Source of the DNA: Candidatus Blastococcus massiliensis AP3
Lineage (GTDB): Bacteria; Actinomycetota; Actinomycetes; Mycobacteriales; Geodermatophilaceae
NCBI RefSeq assembly: GCF_000582785.1
Contig: NZ_HG931175.1
Location: 78,787 to 142,786 of the forward strand
Length of the DNA stretch: 64,000 nt
Direction: 5' to 3'
Each line of letters opens with the position of its first letter. The first letter of the stretch is position 1. A program made the translations under genes and the position numbers. Shown here piece after piece: positions 1 to 7,757 of this stretch. A model generated the notes under the pieces. The model searched no databases and was not told where the DNA came from. It worked only from the letters and a program-made list of their open reading frames with translations.

Positions 1-488
1 ATCACCTCCTCCCAGACGGCGCCGCGGAAGCGGTCGGCCAGGTAGTGGACCTCGTCCATGACGACGTAGCCGAGCCCGGTGAGCGCCGGCGACTCGGCGT
101 AGAGCATGTTGCGCAGCACCTCGGTGGTCATCACGACCACGGGGGCGTCCCCGTTGACCGCGTTGTCACCGGTGAGCAGGCCGACCCGCTCGGGGCCGTA
201 GCGCTGCACCAGGTCGTTGTACTTCTGGTTGGACAGCGCCTTGATCGGCGTCGTGTAGAACGCCTTGCGGCCCTCGGCCAGTGCCTTGTGCACGGCGAAC
301 TCCCCGACGACGGTCTTGCCGGCGCCGGTGGGTGCGCACACCAGGACTCCGGAGCCCTCGTCGAGGGCTTCGCAGGCCTCGACCTGGAACGGGTCGAGGG
401 AGAAGCCGAGCTCCGCGGTGAAGTCCGCCAGGGCCGGGTGGGCGGTCCGGCGCCGGGCGGCGGCGTACCGCTCAGCGGGGCTGGACAT
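1..488 (-). CDS. helY: DEAD/DEAH-box RNA helicase HelY, N-terminal part (gene runs off the window)
   Basis: This is the first 162 codons of a Ski2/Mtr4-type superfamily 2 helicase. The translated start (MSSPAERYAA) is followed by a Q-motif-like stretch, a Walker A motif APTGAGKT near residue 52 and a DEVH Walker B box near residue 145, so it should be an ATP-dependent RNA unwinding enzyme of the cytoplasm. The gene is complete at its 5' end and truncated by the window edge at position 1. The ATG at 486-488 lies 6 nt below a TANNNT box, so it is probably leaderless. Its place after tatC matches HelY in mycobacteria (Rv2092c). The family is clear; the physiological substrate is not known from sequence. 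Confidence 0.9.
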   Translation of the reverse strand, partial: MSSPAERYAAARRRTAHPALADFTAELGFSLDPFQVEACEALDEGSGVLVCAPTGAGKTVVGEFAVHKALAEGRKAFYTTPIKALSNQKYNDLVQRYGPERVGLLTGDNAVNGDAPVVVMTTEVLRNMLYAESPALTGLGYVVMDEVHYLADRFRGAVWEEV

Positions 489-500
489 GCCCCCACGTTA
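489..500 (-). promoter_or_regulatory. -10 box for leaderless helY
   Basis: Read on the minus strand, TAACGT (495-500) is followed by 6 nt and then the helY ATG. That spacing places the transcription start on the start codon. No -35 box is obvious. Confidence 0.5.
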
Positions 501-550
501 TGCCCGCGATCAGGGACTCGCCGGGAGGGGCCACGACGGCCGTTTCGGCC

Positions 551-1438
551 CTAGGCGCGGGCGGTGCCGACGACGGTCAGCGCGCCGGGGACGCACTCGA
601 CGACGACGGGCAGCGGGGCCACCGGCTCGCCGTCGGCGTACGTGGTGACGCCGGGGCACGCCAGCTCCACCCGCGAGGCCCGGAACACCGACACCGACGG
701 GTGCTCGACGTGCGTGCCGTCGGCCAGCCGGGGCCGGGTGCGGATCAGCTCGCCGCGGCTGGTCGGCCCGACGACGGTGACGTCGAAGAGCCCGTCGGCG
801 GGGTCCGCTCCCGGGCAGATCCTCAGGCCGCCGCCGTACCAGGCGGTGTTGCCGACGGCGATCATCGTGGCGGGCACCGTGCGGACCTCGCCGTCCAGAC
901 CGAGGGTGATCTCGTACGGGCGCAGACGGGCCAGTTCCAGCAGCACCGCCACGTCGTAGCGACGGCGTCCGCGCGGCCAGCGCAGCCGGTTGGCGCGGTC
1001 GGTGACCGCGGAGTCGAAGCCGCAGCAGAGCACCGTGGCCCACCAGCGCTCGCCCACCCGGCCGGCGTCGAGGGTCCGGGCCGCGCCGGCTCGCAGGTCG
1101 TCGGCGAGCGCCCGGGTGGCCGCCCGTGCGTCCGCGGGGACGCCGAGGGCGAGAGCCAGGTCGTTGCCGGTGCCGGCGGGGACCAGCCCCAGCGGGGTGC
1201 CCGTCCCGGCGATCGCCTGCAGCGCGGCGTGGGCGGTGCCGTCACCACCGACCGCCACGACGGCCGCCGCGCCCCCCGAGACCGCCGCACGCGTCTGGAC
1301 CTCGGCCTCGGCGCCGGTGACGGCGGGCAGCACCTGCGGGCGCAGACCCGCCGAGGTCAGCTCCGCGAGCACGACGTCCGCCCACCCGCGAGCCCGGCCA
1401 CGGCCCGCGGCAGGGCTGACGAGAACGGCGACGTCCAC
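551..1438 (-). CDS. Diacylglycerol/lipid kinase family protein (YegS-like)
   Basis: A 295-aa protein of the DAGK catalytic family, which phosphorylates a lipid hydroxyl (diacylglycerol, sphingosine or a phosphatidylinositol precursor) with ATP at the membrane face. The nucleotide-binding loop GGDGT is at residues 64-68 and GTGND at 89-93; length is normal for YegS/Rv2252-type kinases. It starts with GTG at 1436-1438, three bases after the tatC stop, so it should be co-transcribed with tatA-tatC. The exact substrate cannot be told from sequence. Confidence 0.88.
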   Translation of the reverse strand: MDVAVLVSPAAGRGRARGWADVVLAELTSAGLRPQVLPAVTGAEAEVQTRAAVSGGAAAVVAVGGDGTAHAALQAIAGTGTPLGLVPAGTGNDLALALGVPADARAATRALADDLRAGAARTLDAGRVGERWWATVLCCGFDSAVTDRANRLRWPRGRRRYDVAVLLELARLRPYEITLGLDGEVRTVPATMIAVGNTAWYGGGLRICPGADPADGLFDVTVVGPTSRGELIRTRPRLADGTHVEHPSVSVFRASRVELACPGVTTYADGEPVAPLPVVVECVPGALTVVGTARA

Positions 1439-1441
1439 CGG

Positions 1442-2350
1442 TCAGCCGCGGGTGGGCGCCGCGGTGGAGCCCTGTGGTTCGTCGAGCGTGGACGGGCGGG
1501 CGTCGAGGGGCGAGGCGTCGTCGTCGGACAGGTCGTGGAAGTGCTCTGCGGCCTCACGCCGGGCACGGCGCCGGTCGACGAACCGGGCGATCTGGATGGC
1601 GATCTCGAACAGCAGGATCATCGGACCGGCCATGAACAGCATCGTGAACGGGTCCTGCGTCGGGGTCACGAACGCCGCGAAGACGATCGTCAGGAAGAAG
1701 ATCCAGCGCCGGCTCCTGCGCAGCACGTCGTAGCTGAGGATGCCCACGAGGTTGAGCGCCACGGCGATCAGCGGGATCTCGAAGCTGGCGCCGAAGGCGA
1801 TCAGCAGCGAGATCATGAAGCCGATGTAGTCGGGTGCGGTGAGCGCGATGATCGTGCCGTCGCCGGCGAGCGACAGCAGCAGCTCGAGGCCCTTGGAGAG
1901 CGCGACGTAGGCGAGCACCGCTCCCGCGACGAAGAGCAGGCTGGAGACGGCGACGAACGCGATGCCGTAGCGCTTCTCGTTGCGCTTGAGGCCGGGCGTG
2001 ATGAAGGCCCAGAGCTGCCAGAGCCACAGGGGTGCGGAGAGCACGGCTCCGGCGAGCATCGAGACCTTGAGCCGGATGAAGACTCCGCCCCACACGTCGG
2101 TGATCAGCAGGCCGCACTCGGTGTCACCGCCGCCGTAGCGGAGCTCGGGGTCCAGGTTGCAGTAGGGGGCGCGGATGAACTCACCGAGACCGTGCTCGTA
2201 CCACCAGAACGCGATCACGGTGCCGACCAGCAGGGCGAGCAGCGCCTTGCCGATCCGGTTGCGCAGCTCGGTGAGGTGGGCGACCAGGCTCATGGTCGCC
2301 GTCGGGTCACGCGGCTTGCGCCGCCGCCGCCGGACCGCCCCCTCGCTCAC
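1442..2350 (-). CDS. tatC: Sec-independent protein translocase subunit TatC
   Basis: A 302-aa polytopic membrane protein that recognises twin-arginine signal peptides and forms the core of the Tat export complex. It has a basic N-terminus, the conserved HLTELRNRI segment just before the first membrane helix, and about six hydrophobic helices with a short charged C-terminal tail. GTG start at 2348-2350. tatA lies 24 nt upstream, so the two form an operon. tatB is not in the window; many actinobacteria carry it elsewhere. Confidence 0.97.
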   Translation of the reverse strand: MSEGAVRRRRRKPRDPTATMSLVAHLTELRNRIGKALLALLVGTVIAFWWYEHGLGEFIRAPYCNLDPELRYGGGDTECGLLITDVWGGVFIRLKVSMLAGAVLSAPLWLWQLWAFITPGLKRNEKRYGIAFVAVSSLLFVAGAVLAYVALSKGLELLLSLAGDGTIIALTAPDYIGFMISLLIAFGASFEIPLIAVALNLVGILSYDVLRRSRRWIFFLTIVFAAFVTPTQDPFTMLFMAGPMILLFEIAIQIARFVDRRRARREAAEHFHDLSDDDASPLDARPSTLDEPQGSTAAPTRG

Positions 2351-2374
2351 GCCTGGACTTGTTCTCGGGAGAGG

Positions 2375-2704
2375 TCAGCGGGGGCCGTCGGCCGCGCGCG
2401 CACGCTCGGCCTGGGCGCGCAGCTCGGCAGCGCGCAGCTCGGCCGCGCGCGCCTCCGCCTCGAGCTCGGCGGCGGCGTCGACCGGCGTCACGATCTCGCC
2501 GCGCACCGGCGTGGTGCGGGCAGCCTCCTTCGCGCGGAGGTCGACGGCCGCGGCGTCGTCGTCCTTCATGCCCTTCATCTCGCCCTTGAAGATGCGCAGG
2601 GAGCGGCCCAGCGATCGGGAGGCGTCGGGCAGCTTCTTGTAGCCGAACAGCAGCAGGATGACCACAAGGATCACGATCAGTTCCGGTGCGCCGAGTCCGA
2701 GCAT
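2375..2704 (-). CDS. tatA: Sec-independent protein translocase subunit TatA
   Basis: A 109-aa protein with a single N-terminal membrane helix, the invariant FG hinge ([11 protein letters not shown]), an amphipathic helix ([18 protein letters not shown]) and a long Ala/Glu/Arg-rich tail. TatA oligomers form the transient pore or membrane-weakening patch used by folded Tat substrates. Length fits actinobacterial TatA. It is immediately upstream of tatC and downstream of the pafBC genes. Confidence 0.96.
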   Translation of the reverse strand: MLGLGAPELIVILVVILLLFGYKKLPDASRSLGRSLRIFKGEMKGMKDDDAAAVDLRAKEAARTTPVRGEIVTPVDAAAELEAEARAAELRAAELRAQAERARAADGPR

Positions 2705-2768
2705 CAGGGGTCCTCCAAGGTCGTGGCACCGGCGATGCTACGCCGGAGGGGGGCGTCGCCCCCGTCCA

Positions 2769-2975
2769 TCAGCGGCTGCCGACGGGCCCGTCGTCGGTGC
2801 CCGCGGCCCGGCCGGTGGCCCGTTCGAACTGCTCGAGCACGGGGCGGACCTCGCGGTCGAACGCCGCGACCTCGCGGGCCAGCCGCGCGCGGGCGCCGAG
2901 GACGCCGTACGCGAGGGCACCCAGCACGACGACGGCCAGGGCCACGACGACGATCCACACCACGAGCAGCAGCAC
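2769..2975 (-). CDS. Small single-pass membrane protein of unknown function
   Basis: A 68-aa protein that starts with GTG and has a strongly hydrophobic helix at residues 1-27 followed by a charged cytoplasmic-type segment (RARLAREVAAFDREVRPV) that could form a short coiled coil. No known domain is visible. It sits between pafC and tatA. Its GTG lies 6 nt after a TAGGGT box whose TAG is also the pafC stop codon, so it probably has its own leaderless promoter and may start the tatA-tatC transcript. A role in Tat function is only a guess from position. Confidence 0.7.
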   Translation of the reverse strand: MLLLVVWIVVVALAVVVLGALAYGVLGARARLAREVAAFDREVRPVLEQFERATGRAAGTDDGPVGSR

Positions 2976-2987
2976 GGCCCGACCCTA
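2976..2987 (-). promoter_or_regulatory. -10 box overlapping the pafC stop codon
   Basis: TAGGGT on the minus strand (2982-2987) contains the pafC TAG stop and is followed, after 6 nt, by the GTG of the small membrane protein. This predicts a leaderless transcript reading into tatA-tatC. Confidence 0.55.
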
Positions 2988-3977
2988 GCCGGTGCCCTCC
3001 GTGGCGGACGGCACCTCGACGCCGTAGCGGGCCAGCGCGGCCCGGGCGTCGGAGGCGACCTGCGCCGCGAGCTCCGCCGGCTCGTCGACGGTCGCGCCGC
3101 CGCCGAGCGAGGCCACCAGCCGGCGCGCCCAGGCGAGGTCGGCGGTGCGCAGGGTGACCGCCAGACCGCCGGGCGGGTCGTCGACCGGGCTGGTGGTGTC
3201 GACCGGGTAGTAGTCGGCCACCCAGCGCGCGCTGCGGTCCAGCCGCAGCCGGACGGCCGGTGAGCCGGCCTCGGGCTGGTAGATGCCGTTCTGCACGTCC
3301 CGCTCGTGTGCCTGGGGTGGCGGCGCGGCCGGCTCGTCGAGGACAGCGACGTCGTCGACCCGGTCGAGGCGGAACAGCCGCACGCCCTCGGACCGGCGGC
3401 ACCACGCCTCCAGGTACCAGCGGCCCTCGACCAGCAGCAGCCGCATCGGGTCGACCGTGCGCTCGGTGCGCTCGTCCCGGGTGGGCACGTAGTAGTGCAG
3501 GTGCAGCGCCCGCTTCCGCTCCAGCGCGTCGCGGACGACGGCGAGGGTCTCCTCGCGGGCGTCGACGCTCACCGCCACGGGGGTGACCTCGGCGGCGTGC
3601 CCGGCCGCGGCCGACACCTTCGCCAGGGCGGTGGACACCGCCGCGCGCTCGGCCAGGCCCGGCAGCTCCAGGAGGGTCCTGAGGGCCACGACCAGGGCGA
3701 CGGCCTCGTCGGTGGTCAGCCGCAGCGGGCGCACCATGCCGGCGGTGAACGTGACCCGCACGCGGTCGCCCTCGAAGGAGAGGTCGATGAGATCGCCCGG
3801 TCCGTGGCCGGGCAGACCGCACATCCAGAGCAGCTCCAGGTCGTTGCGGAGCTGCCGCTCGGTCACCGAGAAGTCGCGGGCGGCCTCGGCCAGGGCCACG
3901 CCCTCGGGGCGGGCGGTGAGGTACGGGACGAGCGCGAGCAGGCGCGTCATCCGGTCGGTCGTGCCGGTGACGGTCAC
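2985..3977 (-). CDS. pafC: WYL-domain transcriptional regulator PafC
   Basis: A 330-aa partner of PafB. PafB and PafC act together as a transcription activator of LexA/RecA-independent DNA-damage genes in mycobacteria, where they are encoded with pafA. It has an N-terminal winged-helix region (residues about 8-65) and a C-terminal WYL domain with the signature GRWYLEAW. The GTG at 3975-3977 overlaps the pafB stop in a GTGA junction, which fixes the start and shows translational coupling. An earlier in-frame methionine lies inside pafB and is not needed. Confidence 0.93.
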   Translation of the reverse strand: MTVTGTTDRMTRLLALVPYLTARPEGVALAEAARDFSVTERQLRNDLELLWMCGLPGHGPGDLIDLSFEGDRVRVTFTAGMVRPLRLTTDEAVALVVALRTLLELPGLAERAAVSTALAKVSAAAGHAAEVTPVAVSVDAREETLAVVRDALERKRALHLHYYVPTRDERTERTVDPMRLLLVEGRWYLEAWCRRSEGVRLFRLDRVDDVAVLDEPAAPPPQAHERDVQNGIYQPEAGSPAVRLRLDRSARWVADYYPVDTTSPVDDPPGGLAVTLRTADLAWARRLVASLGGGATVDEPAELAAQVASDARAALARYGVEVPSATEGTG

Positions 3978-4954
3978 GCGGTCTCCCCCATGGCGGCCAG
4001 GCGGGTGAGCCGGGCGATCACCGCCTCGCGGATCTCGGCGGGCGACTCGACCAGCACGTCGGCCCCGTGGCCGGCCAGCCGGTCGGCCAGGGACCACGGC
4101 TCGGTGGTGCGCAGCTCCAGCCGGTCCTCCTGCCCGTCGTCGGTCGGTCCGAGCGGCGTGGCCCAGCGGCGCAGGCCGATCGCCGTGCCGGGACGGGCGC
4201 GGACGACGACGACGTGCTCCTGGCCGCCGTACTGGCCGGCGACCATTGCACCCAGGTCGAGGTCGGCGGGCGGCTCGAACGCCCCGGCGGGGCCGGTGAT
4301 CTTCGGGGTGCCGACCACCCGCGAGAGCCGGAAGACGCGGGGCTGCTGCCGGTCGAGGTCCTGGCCGCCCAGGTACCAGCGCCCGTGCCAGGCGACGACG
4401 CCCCAGGCCTGGACGTGCCGGCGGGTGGGTGCGTCCTCGTCGGGGCGCCGGTAGTCGAACTCGACGACCCGGCGGTCCCGGGCGGCGGCGTAGCAGGGGT
4501 CGAACGCCGGCTCGCCCGCATCGAGCCGCGGCTGGAGCGGGATGCCGCGGGAGGAGTCGACGTCCACGCCGGCGGCCTTGAGCTTGACCAGGGCGCTGTG
4601 CGCGGCGCCGGCGAGCTGCGCCGACTCCCAGAGCCGCAGGGCCAGGCCCACCGCCGCTGCCTCCTCGCCGTTGAGCTGGATCTCGGGCAGCTCGTAGTCG
4701 GCGCGGGCGATGCGGTAGCCGTCCTCGGTGTCGAACACGCTGGTGCGGCCGGTCTCCAGCGGCACGCCCATCTCGCGGAGCTCCGCCTTGTCGCGCTCGA
4801 ACATCCGCTTGAACGCCTCGTCGGCGCGCTCGGTGCCGTCGTCGGCCTCGTATCCGGGGACGGTGGACCGGATGCGCGCGGCGGTCACGAACTGACGGGT
4901 GCTCAGCAGCGCGATGACCAGGTTCACCAGTCGTTCCGCCCGCTTGGCCGCCAT
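3974..4954 (-). CDS. pafB: WYL-domain transcriptional regulator PafB
   Basis: A 326-aa HTH plus WYL regulator, the obligate partner of PafC. The N-terminal helix-turn-helix begins at MAAKRAERLVNLVIALLST and the WYL signature is HGRWYLGGQD. The ATG at 4952-4954 is chosen because it gives the family's normal length and lies 7 nt after a TAGCCT promoter box. An upstream in-frame extension would read through the divergent promoter. The gene is transcribed away from the DUF3866 gene. Confidence 0.94.
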   Translation of the reverse strand: MAAKRAERLVNLVIALLSTRQFVTAARIRSTVPGYEADDGTERADEAFKRMFERDKAELREMGVPLETGRTSVFDTEDGYRIARADYELPEIQLNGEEAAAVGLALRLWESAQLAGAAHSALVKLKAAGVDVDSSRGIPLQPRLDAGEPAFDPCYAAARDRRVVEFDYRRPDEDAPTRRHVQAWGVVAWHGRWYLGGQDLDRQQPRVFRLSRVVGTPKITGPAGAFEPPADLDLGAMVAGQYGGQEHVVVVRARPGTAIGLRRWATPLGPTDDGQEDRLELRTTEPWSLADRLAGHGADVLVESPAEIREAVIARLTRLAAMGETA

Positions 4955-5018
4955 GGGCACCAGGCTATCCAGGTTCGGCCGGACAGCCGTCCCCCGGGAC
5001 GCTGGATAGCCTGCGGAC
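4955..5018. promoter_or_regulatory. Divergent leaderless promoters forming a 12-bp inverted repeat (pafB / DUF3866)
   Basis: CAGGCTATCCAG (4961-4972) and CTGGATAGCCTG (5002-5013) are perfect inverted copies, 29 bp apart. Each contains TAGCCT pointing outward, ending 7 nt before the pafB ATG and 6 nt before the DUF3866 ATG. The simplest reading is two back-to-back extended -10 promoters with leaderless starts. The arms could also be one dyad for a shared regulator. Confidence 0.65.
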
Positions 5019-6137
5019 ATGAGCTCCTCCCCCTCGTCCCGCATCCGCTGGCGACGTGGGGAGGTGACCGCGGTCGGCCGCGCCTGGCGCGACGCGCTGG
5101 AGCTCACGGTGGCGGTGCCCGACGACGGCGACGTGCGCGCGCTGGCCTACCCGTCGCTGGTCGGCGTCCCCGAGGTGGGCGACTCGGTGCTGCTGAACAC
5201 CACGGCGTGGGCGCAGAACCTCGGCACCGGCGGCTACGCACTGGTGGTCGCCGTCCCCGACCGGCTGCCCGAGGACCCCACCGGCCCGGGCCACCTCGTG
5301 AAGGCCCGGTACACGCCGCTGCAGGTGACCGTCCAGGGCGTCGACGAGCAGGACACCGAGCACCACGCGACGCTCGCCGAGGCCGACTCGCTGGACGGGA
5401 TGCCGGTGGTCGTCGCGGACCTGCACTCCGCGCTGCCCGCCGTCCTCATCGGCGCGCTGGCGACCGACCCCGACCTCAAGGTTGCCTACGTGATGACCGA
5501 CGGCGGCGCGCTGGCGGCCGGGTTCTCCCGGACGATCGACGCGCTGAAGCGGTCGCTGGCGGGTGTGATCACGGTGGGGCAGGCCTTCGGCGGCGACCTG
5601 GAAGCGGTGACCGTGCACACCGGGCTGCTGGCCGCCAAGCACGTGCTGGGCGCCGACCTGGCCATCGTCACGCAGGGACCGGGCAACCTCGGCACCGGGA
5701 CGCCGTGGGGTTTCTCCGGTGTCGCGGCCGGCGAGGCCTGCAACGCGGTGAGCGTGCTCGGCGGGATCCCGGTCGGCGCGCTGCGCATCTCCGACGCCGA
5801 TCCGCGGCCGCGCCACCGGGGCGTCTCGCACCACTCGCTGACGGCGTTCGGGCGGGTGGCGCTGGGCGGGGTCACGCTCGTGGCGCCGCGCGGCCTGGGC
5901 TCGGAGCTCGGGGCGCAGGTCGACGAGGACCTGGCCGGCCAGCCCCAGCGCAACCCGGTCGTGTGGGTGGACACCGACGGGCTGGAGGCGGCGCTGGGCC
6001 TCTCCCCCGTGCCGCTGCGGACGATGGGCCGCGGTTTCCCGGAGGAGCGCGCCTACTTCCTCGCCGCCGCCGCGGCCGGCCGGTACGCGGCGCTGGAGGT
6101 CCCGGTGCCCGCGGAGGCCGGGAGCGACGGCTCCTGA
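5019..6137 (+). CDS. DUF3866 family protein
   Basis: A 372-aa protein of the DUF3866 family, found mainly in actinobacteria and usually close to pafA/pafBC as here. The sequence is Gly/Ala-rich with alternating beta-type segments, has no signal peptide or membrane helix, and contains a long glycine-rich loop (GPGNLGTGTPWGFSG) that could bind a nucleotide or phosphate. No enzymatic role is established to my knowledge. The ATG is 6 nt below the -10 box. Family assignment is firm, function open. Confidence 0.85.
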   Translation: MSSSPSSRIRWRRGEVTAVGRAWRDALELTVAVPDDGDVRALAYPSLVGVPEVGDSVLLNTTAWAQNLGTGGYALVVAVPDRLPEDPTGPGHLVKARYTPLQVTVQGVDEQDTEHHATLAEADSLDGMPVVVADLHSALPAVLIGALATDPDLKVAYVMTDGGALAAGFSRTIDALKRSLAGVITVGQAFGGDLEAVTVHTGLLAAKHVLGADLAIVTQGPGNLGTGTPWGFSGVAAGEACNAVSVLGGIPVGALRISDADPRPRHRGVSHHSLTAFGRVALGGVTLVAPRGLGSELGAQVDEDLAGQPQRNPVVWVDTDGLEAALGLSPVPLRTMGRGFPEERAYFLAAAAAGRYAALEVPVPAEAGSDGS

Positions 6138-6143
6138 CCCGGC

Positions 6144-6974
6144 TCAGCGGTCCCGCCGAGGCAGCGTCGGGGCCGCGGCGAGCTCCTCGGCGTAGCGCGC
6201 GAACCGCAGCGTCTCGGCCACGCTGCCGGGCCGCGGCGGGGCGTCCCACGGCAGCGGACGGTCCTCGAGGACCTGGGTGAGCAGCGGCTCCCACCCCGGG
6301 TCCAGTGCTTCCCGGCCCCACAGCAGCGCCGCCCGCTTGGACGTGACCCTGCCGGAGTGCAGGGTCTGCAGCATCCGGCAGTAGGTGGCCACGGCGTAGC
6401 GCTGCGCCCAGGCGATGTCGAACGTCGTCCAGGTCTGCAGCTCGGTCAGGAACCGCGGGATCTCGGTGCGCATGCGCGCCCGGAGGAGGTCGCCGGGTAC
6501 CTCGTCGACCAGGGTGCGCGGGTCGGGCCCGGCCAGGGTGATCCCCCGCTCGCGCAGGATCCACCGGACGACCTCGGTGTTGCAGTGCGTCGACCACTGC
6601 ATCTCCCGGGAGCCGCGGTCGATGTACAGCCACGGCCGCCCGAGGCTGCGCACGCTGCGCAGCTCGGTCTCCTCCGGGTAGGAGCCCTCCAGCTCGGTGG
6701 ACCACTGACCCAGGCGGGTGGGGATCTCGTCGTGCAGCCGTCGCAGGCCCGCCTCCTGCTCGGGGTCGATCGGCCCCCGGACCGGCACGAGGAAGTCGCA
6801 GTCGCTGGCCTCGTCGAGGTCGCCCAGGGCGGCGGATCCCTGCAGGTAGGCGCCGACGAAGCTGCTGCCCAGGATCTCCCGGGCGCGCTCGACGAGCTCG
6901 ACCACCAGGGCGTCGAGCTCGGGGAACGGGGTGGGGTGCTGCTCGACGGGGCCCCACGGGTCGCGGTGGGTCAT
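6144..6974 (-). CDS. Aminoglycoside adenylyltransferase-like nucleotidyltransferase (DUF4111 type)
   Basis: A 276-aa protein with the nucleotidyltransferase signature GSAALGDLDEASDCDFLVPV, where the two aspartates of SDCD would bind Mg2+, followed by an alpha-helical domain of the AadA C-terminal kind. Such proteins transfer AMP to a hydroxyl, but whether this one modifies an antibiotic cannot be told. The ATG (6972-6974) overlaps the stop of the upstream SDR in an ATGA junction, so the two are coupled. Confidence 0.75.
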   Translation of the reverse strand: MTHRDPWGPVEQHPTPFPELDALVVELVERAREILGSSFVGAYLQGSAALGDLDEASDCDFLVPVRGPIDPEQEAGLRRLHDEIPTRLGQWSTELEGSYPEETELRSVRSLGRPWLYIDRGSREMQWSTHCNTEVVRWILRERGITLAGPDPRTLVDEVPGDLLRARMRTEIPRFLTELQTWTTFDIAWAQRYAVATYCRMLQTLHSGRVTSKRAALLWGREALDPGWEPLLTQVLEDRPLPWDAPPRPGSVAETLRFARYAEELAAAPTLPRRDR

Positions 6975-7726
6975 CGGCGGAAGCCGCCCTCGGCGTCGAT
7001 CGTCTGGCCGGTCACCGACCGCGCGTCCGGCCCGGTCAGCCAGGCGACGACGGCGGCGGCCTCGTCCGGGGTGCCCCAGCGGCCGCGAGGCAGGGCGCCG
7101 GCCAGCGCGGCAGCCAGGTCCGGCGTCGCCCAGCCGGTATCGGTGGGTCCGGGATTGAGGCAGTTCACGGTGATGTCCCGGCCGATCAGCTCGTCGGCGA
7201 GGGTCGCGGTGATCTGCTGGACCGCACCCTTGCTGAGCGCGTAGGCGACCTCGCCCGGCATGGGGCCGCGGTGCTGTCCGGAGGTGAGCAGGACGACCGA
7301 GCCCGGTCCTGCGGCGGGTTCGTACTGCGCCGCGAACGCCTGGGTGAGCAGGACTGCCGCGCGGGCGTTCACGGCGAAGGAGAGGTCGAGCTCGGCGGCG
7401 GTCACCTCTGCCAGCCGGCCCGACGAACTGCGCGCGTGGTTGACCACGAGCGTGATCAGCGGACCGATGGCGTCCCGGGCGAGGGCGACCAGCTCCGCTG
7501 GCGCCTCCGGGTCGGCGAGGTCGACCTCGAAGGACGGCGGGTCGCCCAGCTCGGCGAGCACTGCGGTGGGGTCGTCGGCGCCCCACGGCTGCTCGCCGTC
7601 GTGCGGCGCCCAGGAGGAGACCGCGACGCGGTCACCGCGTGCCAGGAGCCGGCGGGCGACGGCGAAGCCGATGCCGGCCCGGCGGCTGACGCCGGTGACG
7701 AGGACGTTGCGGGTCACAGTCTGCAC
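6971..7726 (-). CDS. Short-chain dehydrogenase/reductase (SDR)
   Basis: A 251-aa Rossmann-fold oxidoreductase using NAD(P)H. The cofactor loop is TGVSRRAGIG near residue 11 and the active site has Y-x-x-x-K (YALSK) with an upstream serine (LLTSGQH). It ends with the usual AEGGF tail. The GTG start at 7724-7726 is likely; a second GTG nine bases on is possible. It overlaps the downstream nucleotidyltransferase. Substrate unknown. Confidence 0.85.
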   Translation of the reverse strand: MQTVTRNVLVTGVSRRAGIGFAVARRLLARGDRVAVSSWAPHDGEQPWGADDPTAVLAELGDPPSFEVDLADPEAPAELVALARDAIGPLITLVVNHARSSSGRLAEVTAAELDLSFAVNARAAVLLTQAFAAQYEPAAGPGSVVLLTSGQHRGPMPGEVAYALSKGAVQQITATLADELIGRDITVNCLNPGPTDTGWATPDLAAALAGALPRGRWGTPDEAAAVVAWLTGPDARSVTGQTIDAEGGFRR

Positions 7727-7757
7727 ACTGCAGCAACGGGCAAGCGGATTTCTCCGC

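Noticed and set aside
500-3157. Very long plus-strand open frame over the tat/lipid-kinase region
   Set aside because: It is a GC-rich shadow of well-supported minus-strand genes; its translation is Arg/Gly/Ala repeats without protein features.
6977-7586. N-terminal extension giving the nucleotidyltransferase 480 residues
   Set aside because: The extra part is the SDR gene read in another frame; the ATGA junction at 6971-6974 gives the proper start.
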